NCBI GenBank assembly: GCA_002309335.1
Contig: DBXH01000047.1
Coordinates: 1 to 21,682, forward strand
Reading direction: 5' to 3'
DNA length: 21,682 nt
From: Bacteroidales bacterium UBA1217
Lineage (GTDB): Bacteria > Bacteroidota > Bacteroidia > Bacteroidales > P3
Shown here piece after piece: positions 7,175 to 14,633 of the stretch. The position numbers and the translations under genes were made by a program. The notes beneath the pieces were generated by a model. It was not told the origin of the DNA and made no database searches. It saw only the letters and a list, made by a program, of their open reading frames with translations. Numbering within the stretch: the first letter of the stretch is position 1; every line of letters starts with the position of its first letter.

Positions 7175-8415
7175 TAAATACACTCAGGGATATATGGACA
7201 GTATTCAGTATTGAGGTGCGGCGCGTATTTGGCGACCGGATGGTGTTGCTTATCTTCTTTCTTGCTCCTATCCTCTACCCCGTAATATTCTGCTATCTGT
7301 ATCATAACGAAAATGTTGAAAATATGGCTGTGGCCGTTGTAGACGAGTCGCGAAGCGCCGACAGCAAGCGTTTCATACACAAACTTGACGCCACGCCTGA
7401 ACTCACAGTGGCCTACCGATGCAGCAATCTCGGAGAGGCACACCAGCTGATGAACGACCACGAGGTGCGCTCGATATTCTATTTCCCAAAGGATTTCTCA
7501 TCGCGTCTTGCAGAGATGCGCACAGCCAGGGTTATCGTTTTCAGCGATATGAGCTCGTTCTATTTCTACAAAGCTGCTCTTACAGGAGGCAACGCCGTAC
7601 TCATAGACGAGATGCACACCATAGAATTGCAACGTTATGAGCAGGCGGGACTTACCGACGAAGAAGCAATAATACAGATGCAACCCGTGGTGATGGAAAA
7701 TACCACATTGTTCAATCCCACAGGCGGTTACGGTAGTTTCTTCCTACCCTGCCTGATGATACTTGTATTGCACCAAACCATCTTCCTCGGCATCTGCATC
7801 CTTACAGGCGATGCTAACGAGAACCGCAAGTCGCTGCGTCTCATCCCGTCTCATTTGCGCCGTAAAAGCATCCAACGCGTCACTGTTGGACGCGCCCTGT
7901 GCTATCTGCTCATCTATGTGCCACTCTGCATACTCGACCTCTGGTTCATACCGCGATGGTTCCATCTGCCACAACTCGGCAACCTCTACACCATCCTGAT
8001 TTTCTGCCTGCCTTTCCTACTTGCAGTCATCTTCTTTGGAATGACGGTTGGCAACCTCGTGGTGCGGCAGAAAATATCGCCGATGCTCTGCTTTGTATTC
8101 TTCAGCCTGATGCTTTTCTTCGTTTCCGGAATGGTTTGGCCGCAAGAGAGTATGCCTCGCTTCTGGTATCACTTCAGCTACCTGTTCCCCTCCACGCCAG
8201 GCGTGCAAGGTTTCGTTAAAATAGCCTCGATGGGAGCACCGCTATCAGAAGTACGAAATGATTATATGGCCCTCTGGCTGCAAGCAGCCGTCTATTTCTC
8301 AGCCTCAACGCTGATATTAAGTGCAAAGTTATTCCTGCGCCGGCGCAAGAACATCATTATCCACAATCTGCGTCAACGCCGGCAAATGTACCTTGAAGCA
8401 CAGTACAAACGATAA
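7171..8415 (+). CDS. ABC-2 type transporter permease (second)
   Basis: A 414-residue paralogue of the preceding permease with the same plan: TM1 at about 24-44, a periplasmic domain at 48-185 starting MAVAVVDESRS, then a block of TM segments from about 190 to 395 with the shared ESMPRF motif (326-331) in VWPQESMPRFWYHFSYLFP. The C-terminal tail is very basic (LFLRRRKN, LRQRRQMY) and cytoplasmic. It starts inside the stop codon of the first permease, so a heterodimer is the likely form. No Walker A or ABC signature sequence occurs in either permease or in the neighbouring genes. Confidence 0.88.
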   Translation: MINTLRDIWTVFSIEVRRVFGDRMVLLIFFLAPILYPVIFCYLYHNENVENMAVAVVDESRSADSKRFIHKLDATPELTVAYRCSNLGEAHQLMNDHEVRSIFYFPKDFSSRLAEMRTARVIVFSDMSSFYFYKAALTGGNAVLIDEMHTIELQRYEQAGLTDEEAIIQMQPVVMENTTLFNPTGGYGSFFLPCLMILVLHQTIFLGICILTGDANENRKSLRLIPSHLRRKSIQRVTVGRALCYLLIYVPLCILDLWFIPRWFHLPQLGNLYTILIFCLPFLLAVIFFGMTVGNLVVRQKISPMLCFVFFSLMLFFVSGMVWPQESMPRFWYHFSYLFPSTPGVQGFVKIASMGAPLSEVRNDYMALWLQAAVYFSASTLILSAKLFLRRRKNIIIHNLRQRRQMYLEAQYKR

Positions 8416-8441
8416 CCTATCCCTAAATCAACATAATTCCT

Positions 8442-9527
8442 ATGCCAAAACCTTCAATCCAAATCTCTAATCTACGCCACTCGTTCAGTTCCAAAAACGC
8501 GCTGTGGATAGCACTTGTCGGCGGCATATTGCTGACCGGCATCATCACATTGGCGCACACAAGCAAAGGATGGGTGCTCGACAACGACTTTCACATAGTA
8601 TACTCTTTGTCATCCAACGTCATACTCCTGTTTCTTATTCTCCTGTTCAGCTTTGCCATAATAAAAAGTCACCTCACGCTAACGTGGAAATACTCTATAG
8701 GCATTATCGGATCCATCATCATCGCCGTTGTCCTATCCACCCTGTCTGAATGGTTGCACAGTCTCATCTACAACGATATACTCATTTCAAATCCTGCCAG
8801 CATCAACCTTACGCGCGACATCGCTGTAGCCATCATTGCCATACTTATTTCACTTATACTTTACAGCATAACGCGGCGTTTGCAGATGAATATCGACAAA
8901 GAACAGCTGCAGAACGAAAATCTGCTTGTCCGCTACGAAGCACTTGAGAACCAGCTCGACCCACATTTCCTCTTCAACTCGCTCAACACCCTCAGCGGAC
9001 TTATAGGCAACGACGACACCAAAGCTCAGCAATACCTGCAGCAACTTGCATCGACCTATCGCTACATAATGCAGGGCAAACGCCTTGTGACACTTGAGGA
9101 AGAGCTCGATTTTGTCCATTCCTACTGCCAGATGATGAGCATCAGATATGGTGAAAACCTGCGCTTCGAGCAGAACATCGACACGCATCTTCTGCACCAT
9201 ACAATTATCCCTATCAGCATACAACTCTTGATTGAGAATGCGCTGAAACATAACGTTGTCAGCAGCCGATACCCTCTTACAGTCCACATCGAGACGACAC
9301 CGCAACACACAATCCGTGTAAGCAACCAGATGAGACCCAAACAAGAATACAACAACGGCACCGGTCTTGGTCTTGCCAATCTTGCGAAACGATACCGTTT
9401 GCTTTGCCGCACAGACATATCCATCACCGATACCGACAATACCTTTACCGTCGAAGTGCCACTTATTGACCCAGCCGAATCAGCAAAAATCCTAAGCATT
9501 TCGTTGGAAGGAGTTAAAAGAGACTGA
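8442..9527 (+). CDS. LytS/YehU-type sensor histidine kinase
   Basis: A 361-residue kinase. Four TM segments (about 20-38, 56-77, 84-104, 125-146) with only short loops suggest sensing within or near the membrane rather than by a large periplasmic domain. A short coiled linker leads to the His_kinase domain. The phospho-accepting residue is His175 in QLDPHFLFNSLNTL, the N-box is LLIENALKHN (262-271) and the ATP-binding G-box is GTGLGLANL (306-314). This domain order defines the LytS family, which pairs with LytTR regulators; the matching regulator follows 53 bases downstream. Its place behind the exporter genes suggests it senses the exporter's substrate, envelope state or the exporter itself. 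That is inference. Confidence 0.9.
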   Translation: MPKPSIQISNLRHSFSSKNALWIALVGGILLTGIITLAHTSKGWVLDNDFHIVYSLSSNVILLFLILLFSFAIIKSHLTLTWKYSIGIIGSIIIAVVLSTLSEWLHSLIYNDILISNPASINLTRDIAVAIIAILISLILYSITRRLQMNIDKEQLQNENLLVRYEALENQLDPHFLFNSLNTLSGLIGNDDTKAQQYLQQLASTYRYIMQGKRLVTLEEELDFVHSYCQMMSIRYGENLRFEQNIDTHLLHHTIIPISIQLLIENALKHNVVSSRYPLTVHIETTPQHTIRVSNQMRPKQEYNNGTGLGLANLAKRYRLLCRTDISITDTDNTFTVEVPLIDPAESAKILSISLEGVKRD

Positions 9528-9580
9528 AAGGCCTTAAAGTATATTCCTTCACTTCTAAGTTTCACCTAAATAGAAAAAAT

Positions 9581-10348
9581 ATGAAAGCATTGATAATTGA
9601 AGATGAACATATCGCCGCGCAAAACCTGAAACGCCTTCTCGCCGAAGTTGCGCCACACATACAGGTGAGCGACATCTTCCAGTCGGTTGAAGAAACCGTC
9701 GAATACTTCAACCATAAGCCAGACGTTGACATAGTCTTTATGGATATCCATCTCGCCGACGGGCTTGCATTTCATATCTTTGACCAAACAACCATAAACT
9801 GTCCTATTGTCTTCACTACAGCTTACGACCAGTATGCTCTCGACGCCTTCAAAGTCAACAGCATAGACTATCTACTCAAACCCATCAACAAGGACGACCT
9901 TGCACGCGCAATACAGAAACTCAACATATTAACTACTGACACTAGCCAACCGAATGCACTAAGCCCTGAAACAATAGCCTCGCTTATGGAAATGATGCAG
10001 CAGCACAAATACAAATCGCACTTCCTCATTCCCGTCCGCGACAAACTCATTCCGCTGCCTGTAAAGGAGATAGCATACATCTGCCTCGACGACAAGATAA
10101 CACGCGCCGTCACTTTCAACGGACAGACTCACCTGCTTGACAAACCATTGGACACAATCTTCAACCAACTAAATCCGGCACACTTTTTCCGCGCCAACAG
10201 GCAATACATCATAGCGCACAGCGCCATCAAAGACATATCAATATGGCCACTCAGCAAACTACATATAACACTTACCGTTCCCACTCCCGAAAAAATAATA
10301 ATTCCTCGTGCCAGAACCTCCGAATTCAAAGAGTGGTATACGGAATAA
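9581..10348 (+). CDS. LytTR-family response regulator
   Basis: A 255-residue regulator. The receiver domain spans 1-120 with the acidic pair Glu7/Asp8 (IIEDEH), phospho-acceptor Asp55 in FMDIHL, the switch Thr79/80 in FTTAYDQYALDAF and Lys100 in LLKPI. The LytTR DNA-binding domain spans about 148-255 and has the family pattern HFFRANRQYII. It should be phosphorylated by the preceding kinase and bind near promoters, plausibly including its own operon's promoter at 3430-3460. LytTR proteins usually bind direct repeats, so the palindrome there is not an obvious match. Last gene of the operon; a strong terminator follows at 10394. Confidence 0.92.
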   Translation: MKALIIEDEHIAAQNLKRLLAEVAPHIQVSDIFQSVEETVEYFNHKPDVDIVFMDIHLADGLAFHIFDQTTINCPIVFTTAYDQYALDAFKVNSIDYLLKPINKDDLARAIQKLNILTTDTSQPNALSPETIASLMEMMQQHKYKSHFLIPVRDKLIPLPVKEIAYICLDDKITRAVTFNGQTHLLDKPLDTIFNQLNPAHFFRANRQYIIAHSAIKDISIWPLSKLHITLTVPTPEKIIIPRARTSEFKEWYTE

Positions 10349-10393
10349 GAAAGTAACATAAACCACTCAAACATATTTATTAACCCTTTCCTT

Positions 10394-10439
10394 AACGGAG
10401 TGCAAATGACCTGTTTGCACTCCGTTCTCACTATTTTTT
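10394..10439 (+). terminator. Intrinsic terminator of the efflux/regulator operon
   Basis: A perfect 13-bp stem, AACGGAGTGCAAA (10394-10406) with TTTGCACTCCGTT (10414-10426), has a 7-base loop. A run of six T follows at 10434-10439. The T-tract begins about 7 bases after the stem, somewhat late, but the hairpin is very stable. Confidence 0.8.
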
Positions 10440-10462
10440 GTTAAAAATCATTAATAATGGTG

Positions 10463-10494
10463 ATTGTGGGACGTGTGGACACTGCCTACTTTTG
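10463..10494 (+). promoter_or_regulatory. Promoter of the methyltransferase gene
   Basis: The -7 box TACTTTTG lies at 10487-10494, and ATTG at 10463-10466 lies 20 bases upstream. Predicted start of transcription is near 10500, at the first base of the stem-loop at 10501-10523. Confidence 0.7.
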
Positions 10495-10500
10495 CCACAG

Positions 10501-10523
10501 AAACAGAAAGAATCGTTCTGTTT
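10501..10523 (+). promoter_or_regulatory. 5' leader stem-loop
   Basis: AAACAGAA (10501-10508) pairs perfectly with TTCTGTTT (10516-10523) around a 7-base loop. It lies at the predicted 5' end of the methyltransferase mRNA, where such hairpins often protect transcripts from decay. Protein binding to the DNA palindrome is an alternative. Confidence 0.5.
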
Positions 10524-10561
10524 ATAATCATTTGAGTTTAAACAAATAATACAATTTATAT

Positions 10562-11188
10562 ATGCGATTATTAAGTAAAATATTCAGCAACACACGCAAG
10601 CCGGAGGGATTCTTCGGACGTATGATGGTAAATGGTATGAACAGCGGTTCGCACGCACGAATGGCGGAATGGGGTCTCTCTTTTGTGAACATCAACGAGA
10701 GTGCCAATGTCCTTGACATTGGTTGCGGTGGAGGAGCCAATATTGCGCGGCTGCTTGCACGCTGTCCGAAAGGAATGGTGAAAGGTATCGACCACTCGCC
10801 CGTTTCGGTGAGGAAATCTACCAGGGTTAACGCCAGAGCAATATCTGACGGTCGCTGCATAGTAATGGAAGGAAGCGCATCAGCGTTGCCTTTTGCCGAC
10901 AGCGAGTTTAATCTGGTAACTGCTTTTGAAACCGTCTATTTTTGGCCAAAGATAGAGGATTGTTTTCGTGGCATACACCGTGTGCTAAAGGATGGCGGAC
11001 ACTTCGTCATCGTGAACGAGGACGACGGCCTCACCGGTAATAACGATAAATGGGAGAAACTCATAGAAGGTATGCATACCTATACGCCCGACGAACTTCG
11101 CGCCCATATCACCGCAGCAGGTTTCAGCGACATCACCGTCAACTGCGACGAACAACACCATTGGTTATGTGTCATTGCAACGAAATAA
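10562..11188 (+). CDS. Class I SAM-dependent methyltransferase
   Basis: A 208-residue cytoplasmic protein with a Rossmann-type methyltransferase core (Methyltransf_11/25-like). Motif I, which binds the methionine part of SAM, is LDIGCGGGAN (51-60). The acidic end of strand 2 is GIDHSP. Motif II is ALPFADSEFNLVTAFET, and motif III is HRVLKDGGHFVIVNEDD. The N-terminal 45 residues include a GFFGRMMVNGMNSG stretch often seen in small methyltransferases acting on small molecules. The substrate cannot be named. It has its own promoter and is followed 21 bases later by a small membrane protein gene, so the two probably form an operon. Confidence 0.85.
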   Translation: MRLLSKIFSNTRKPEGFFGRMMVNGMNSGSHARMAEWGLSFVNINESANVLDIGCGGGANIARLLARCPKGMVKGIDHSPVSVRKSTRVNARAISDGRCIVMEGSASALPFADSEFNLVTAFETVYFWPKIEDCFRGIHRVLKDGGHFVIVNEDDGLTGNNDKWEKLIEGMHTYTPDELRAHITAAGFSDITVNCDEQHHWLCVIATK

Positions 11189-11209
11189 CAATTAAAAACA
11201 ATATCAATA

Positions 11210-11776
11210 ATGAAAACTGTATTTAGAACCATTCTTATGGCAGTGGCTTATCTCGCCACATTTATTCTTGGTGCAACGAGTGGAATCATCCATCCTGCAT
11301 GTTATGCTTATATCGGCGCTTTGCTACCGCTGCTGACGGCATTCATTTATCTCTACACCTGCACTCTACTCCCACGCTTCGGGGCGGCGACAACGCTCAA
11401 CGGATTCATAGTCGTGCTATTCCTGATAGCCGGTGAAGCGGATGTGACTTTCATCATCGGGATGGTGGCGCTGACGGCATTGGCCGAGATTATCAGAAAA
11501 ATAAAAGGTTACGATACTTTAAAAGGCATCTGCTGGAGCTTCTTACCCTTCGCCTTTTCATTCTTCGCCTACACCGCCCACTGGTGGACCGACACCGAAG
11601 ACTCGCTCGCTGCCGCCATCGAGGAGATGCCTGCGGGATACGACCAGCTAATGCAACCAGTCATAGATAACATACCACTTTTGATTGTCGTGCTGGTATT
11701 AACCATTCCCGTAGCTATATTGGGAATGCATATTGCAATGCGAACTATGAAGAAACAGACAATATTACTAAAATAA
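11210..11776 (+). CDS. Small integral membrane protein, possible ECF S-component (MptD/Trep_Strep-like)
   Basis: A 188-residue protein with about five to six hydrophobic segments (roughly 7-25, 30-52, 62-80, 82-93, 107-122, 152-175) and a basic C-terminal end (RTMKKQ). Size, early TM pattern and the closing segment GMHIAMRTMKK resemble the MptD/Trep_Strep family of putative substrate-binding subunits of energy-coupling factor transporters. This is recognition by pattern, not a firm domain match. No ECF ATPase or transmembrane partner gene lies nearby, so it would rely on a shared module encoded elsewhere. It lies 21 bases after the methyltransferase gene and ends just 3 bases before the convergent HEAT-repeat remnant. 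Confidence 0.5.
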   Translation: MKTVFRTILMAVAYLATFILGATSGIIHPACYAYIGALLPLLTAFIYLYTCTLLPRFGAATTLNGFIVVLFLIAGEADVTFIIGMVALTALAEIIRKIKGYDTLKGICWSFLPFAFSFFAYTAHWWTDTEDSLAAAIEEMPAGYDQLMQPVIDNIPLLIVVLVLTIPVAILGMHIAMRTMKKQTILLK

Positions 11777-11779
11777 GGC

Positions 11780-12105
11780 TTAATCCTTACTGCCCGCTGA
11801 TCGGATAGCCCCAAGACTGTGAATCCTTACAATCCTGTTTTTATCTGTGTCGGCAACATTACGAAGTTGTCCAATATAGGGGTTCACGAATTCCGGTCTG
11901 CGTTTGCCGAGGACACGGAATATCTCGGGTGCTTCCATCCGCACACGGTCATCGCTATCATATAACAGTTCAGCAAACAGCGGCATATAATCCTTATATG
12001 GATCTGAGATGTCAATAACGACGTAACGTATGGGATATTCTCCTCCCACTGTTCCTTGTCCCTTGTCAGTACCACAAGACTCTTGTATAGTTCTGCTTCG
12101 TTCAT
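11780..12105 (-). pseudogene. Broken HEAT-repeat protein gene
   Basis: Two minus-strand frames together resemble one HEAT-repeat protein. Frame one starts with ATG at 12105 and reads MNEAELYKSLVVLTRDKEQW and SLLTSQ before running out of family similarity. The other frame carries DPYKDYMPLFAELLYDSDDR, VRMEAPEIFRVLGKRRPEFV and VRIHSLGAIRSAG, ending at 11780. The switch lies near 11995-12020. Neither frame alone makes a sensible protein. As I recall, relatives in Bacteroidota are about 180-190 residues, while the pieces here give only about 107, so a deletion of some 70-80 central residues probably caused the frame change. HEAT repeats mediate protein contacts; no enzymatic role is implied. A sequencing error could explain the frameshift but not the missing repeats. 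Confidence 0.6.
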
Positions 12106-12189
12106 ATTTTAATAACGCTACCGCCCTGTTTTTATTATACACGAACGGATTCGTTAAAAGTAGTGAGCGTCCATCTCGCAGATTATGCG

Positions 12190-12197
12190 TATCTTTG
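12190..12197 (+). promoter_or_regulatory. -7 promoter element of ZIP transporter gene
   Basis: TATCTTTG at 12190-12197, with no good -33 box upstream. Transcription would start near 12203, downstream of an in-frame ATG at 12185. This supports the ATG at 12218 as the true start and gives a very short leader. Confidence 0.65.
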
Positions 12198-12217
12198 CAA
12201 AACGAAAGAATGATAAT

Positions 12218-12976
12218 ATGAGTGCTCTAATTATCGGAATATTACTGCCTTTGGTGGGTACGATGCTCGGTTCTGCCTTCGTGTTTTTTATGAAGAAGGA
12301 TATACCTGACCGACTGCAGAAAACACTGTTGGGTTTTGCCAGCGGGGTTATGGTCGCAGCCAGCGTGTGGTCGCTGCTTATACCGAGTATTGAGATGGCG
12401 CGGGAGAGTGTCGTCCCAGCCGCTGTAGGCTTTCTGGCTGGTATAGCGTTTCTACTATTGATAGACGAGCTGACGCCGCACCTTCATATCGGCGCACAAA
12501 AGGCCGAGGGACCTAAGTCGAAACTATCACGAACTATGATGCTAACTCTGGCTGTCACCATACACAACCTGCCCGAAGGTATGGCAGTAGGCGTAGTCTT
12601 CGCCGGAGAATCGTATGGAATGTCGCTCAGCGCTGCACTTGCTGTAAGCATCGGCATCGCCCTGCAAAACATTCCAGAAGGTGCTATCATTTCTATGCCT
12701 ATGCACGCTGAAGGTAATTCACGAGGGGAATCATTCCTTATCGGCACTCTGAGCGGAGTGGTGGAACCAATAGGTTCAGTGGCTATTCTGCTGCTAGCTG
12801 GAGTGCTCGGTGTGGCATTGCCCTATCTGCTGGCATTTGCTGCAGGAGCTATGATGTATGTGGTGGTCGAAGAACTCATTCCTGAGACCGCACAAGGCTG
12901 CCACACAAACCTTTCTACAATCGGTTTCGCCATCGGATTCGTCTTGATGATGGCAATGGACATCGTGCTGGGATGA
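12218..12976 (+). CDS. ZIP-family divalent metal transporter
   Basis: A 252-residue inner membrane protein of the ZIP family (ZupT/GufA-like), expected to bring zinc or related divalent metals into the cytoplasm. About eight TM segments are present, starting LIIGILLPLVGTMLGSAFVF. The metal-site motifs are HNLPEGMAVG in TM4 and QNIPEGAIISMP in TM5, the pair that defines the family. The central loop (SKLSR region) is short. I chose the ATG at 12218 because the longer frame from 12185 would begin inside or before the promoter element; the extra residues MRIFAKRKNDN also look unlike a family N-terminus. It stands alone, without a visible Zur/Fur gene nearby. Confidence 0.88.
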   Translation: MSALIIGILLPLVGTMLGSAFVFFMKKDIPDRLQKTLLGFASGVMVAASVWSLLIPSIEMARESVVPAAVGFLAGIAFLLLIDELTPHLHIGAQKAEGPKSKLSRTMMLTLAVTIHNLPEGMAVGVVFAGESYGMSLSAALAVSIGIALQNIPEGAIISMPMHAEGNSRGESFLIGTLSGVVEPIGSVAILLLAGVLGVALPYLLAFAAGAMMYVVVEELIPETAQGCHTNLSTIGFAIGFVLMMAMDIVLG

Positions 12977-13202
12977 AAAATAGTCCTTTCTTACTGCAAA
13001 ATCACAACCGTACCCTGTAAAATATCCATTTGAAATCAATCTTTTTCAAATACTGTATATTACTGATTTCCAATCATCACACTGTATACAGGTTTACATA
13101 CCCAAAGCTCATTATCGTTACTCTTATTATTAAATTCGTTATAAAAAATACCATTTTCAAAAAAATTAGTATCTTTGCAAATTATTTCAAACAAAAAACA
13201 AT
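12977..13202 (+). promoter_or_regulatory. AT-rich spacer with aspC promoter and palindromes
   Basis: The -7 element TATCTTTG lies at 13170-13177, 26 bases before the aminotransferase ATG; the -33 region is weak. Upstream are an 8-bp inverted repeat, ATTTGAAA (13028-13035) with TTTCAAAT (13044-13051), and a perfect 10-base palindrome CTGTATACAG at 13082-13091, with its first half ACTGTATA also at 13052-13059. No clear terminator follows the ZIP gene. Confidence 0.5.
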
Positions 13203-14405
13203 ATGGAAATACTTTCAAACAGAATTCTCAATATGGCCGAGTCGGAGACTCTGGCTATGACCGCCAAAGCACGCGAACTCAAGGCTCAAGGCAAGGATGT
13301 CATAAGCCTATCGATTGGCGAACCCGACTTCAACACCCCCGAAACCGTTAAGGAAGCCGCCAAGAAAGCTATTGACGACAACTTCACACACTATCCTCCT
13401 GTGCCTGGCTACGCTGACCTGCGCGACGCTATTGTGACCAAGTTCAAACGCGACAACAACCTCGATTTCAAACCCGAGCAGATTGTTGTCTCGACAGGTG
13501 GCAAACAAGCTCTCTATCAGGTTGTCCAGTGTCTTGTAAATCCTGGCGACGAGGTCATCATCCCTACCCCCTACTGGGTGAGTTACAAAGAGATGGTCCG
13601 CATTGCCGAGGGTAAATGCGTATTCGTAAAGACCACCATCGAGAACGACTTCAAGGTTACTCCGCAGCAGCTTGAAGAGGCCATCACACCGCGCACCAAG
13701 CTGATTATGTTCAGCAGCCCGTCAAACCCCACCGGTATGCTATACAGCAAAGATGAGCTGAAGGCTATTGCCGATGTTGTGGCAAAGCACGATAACCTCT
13801 TTGTAGTTTCCGATGAAATCTATGAGCACATCAACTTTGTGGGGCGTCACCAGAGCATCGCTCAGTTCGAGAATGTGCGCGACCGCGTCGTTACCGTCAA
13901 CGGTGTTGCCAAAGGTTTCGCTATGACTGGTTGGCGTATCGGTTTCATCGGTGCTCCGCTGGTAATCGCAAAGGCTTGCAACAAACTGCAGGGTCAAATC
14001 ACATCTGCCACCTGCTCCATCGCCCAGAAAGCTACTGTACGCGCAATGCTTATCGACCCCGCCACAAGCGATGACATCATCAATATGCGCAACATCTTCC
14101 TGAAACGCCGCGATTTGGTTTACAAACTGCTGTGCGAGATTCCGGGCTTGAAGGTTCGTCTGCCACAGGGTGCGTTCTATTTCTTCCCCGAGGTAAGTTC
14201 CTACTACGGCAAATCATTCAACGGCAAAAAGATTGAGAACTCGACCGATATGGCATTCTATCTGCTCAATGAGGCCAACGTAGCCACCGTGATGGGCTCC
14301 GCTTTTGGCGACGACAGCTGCATCCGCCTGAGCTACGCCACCAGCGAAGACCTGCTTGTTGAGGCTTGCCGCCGCATTAAAGAGGCGCTGCAGAAACTAC
14401 AATAA
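13203..14405 (+). CDS. aspC: Class I pyridoxal-phosphate aminotransferase (aspartate type)
   Basis: Transfers the amino group between aspartate (or aromatic amino acids) and 2-oxoglutarate in the cytoplasm. The 400 residues match subgroup I-beta/gamma aminotransferases. Visible landmarks are SIGEPDFNTP near the N-terminus, STGGKQALY for phosphate binding, SNPTGMLYS, SDEIYEHI with the PLP-binding Asp and Tyr, the Schiff-base Lys237 in NGVAKGFAMTGWRIG, and the C-terminal Arg in DDSCIRLSYA that binds the substrate carboxylate. The start at 13203 gives a normal N-terminus (MEILSNRILNMAESETLAM). Single-gene unit with its own promoter and a strong terminator. Confidence 0.92.
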   Translation: MEILSNRILNMAESETLAMTAKARELKAQGKDVISLSIGEPDFNTPETVKEAAKKAIDDNFTHYPPVPGYADLRDAIVTKFKRDNNLDFKPEQIVVSTGGKQALYQVVQCLVNPGDEVIIPTPYWVSYKEMVRIAEGKCVFVKTTIENDFKVTPQQLEEAITPRTKLIMFSSPSNPTGMLYSKDELKAIADVVAKHDNLFVVSDEIYEHINFVGRHQSIAQFENVRDRVVTVNGVAKGFAMTGWRIGFIGAPLVIAKACNKLQGQITSATCSIAQKATVRAMLIDPATSDDIINMRNIFLKRRDLVYKLLCEIPGLKVRLPQGAFYFFPEVSSYYGKSFNGKKIENSTDMAFYLLNEANVATVMGSAFGDDSCIRLSYATSEDLLVEACRRIKEALQKLQ

Positions 14406-14430
14406 CAGATACTCCTACAAAACATACCAA

Positions 14431-14469
14431 ACACGGGTGTGCGGCTTAAAGCACACCCGTGTTGTTTTT
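14431..14469 (+). terminator. Intrinsic terminator of aspC
   Basis: ACACGGGTGTGC (14431-14442) pairs perfectly with GCACACCCGTGT (14451-14462) around an 8-base loop, followed by TGTTTTT. Confidence 0.9.
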
Positions 14470-14478
14470 ATAAAACTA

Positions 14479-14504
14479 TAAGGGCGGCCTCTCGGCCGCC
14501 CTTA
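14479..14504. terminator. Second GC-rich hairpin between convergent genes
   Basis: TAAGGGCGGCC (14479-14489) pairs with GGCCGCCCTTA (14494-14504) across a TCTC (GAGA on the minus strand) tetraloop, 11 perfect pairs. It lies 130 bases beyond the stop of the minus-strand gene. T-tracts are weak on both sides, so it may back up termination for either strand or act as an RNA 3' end stabiliser. Confidence 0.55.
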
Positions 14505-14633
14505 CTGAACAACATTAAATTTCTGAGCAATTATCCTGACAAGACTTTTCAAATGGTTGATGCTTTATGACTCAGAAAACAATCAGCATCGCTTTTATGT
14601 GTAATAACCAATTTTTCTGTGATATGTAGCGGA

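Noticed and set aside
12185..12217. Upstream extension of the ZIP transporter
   Set aside because: The extra 11 codons contain the promoter -7 element, so they are unlikely to be translated.
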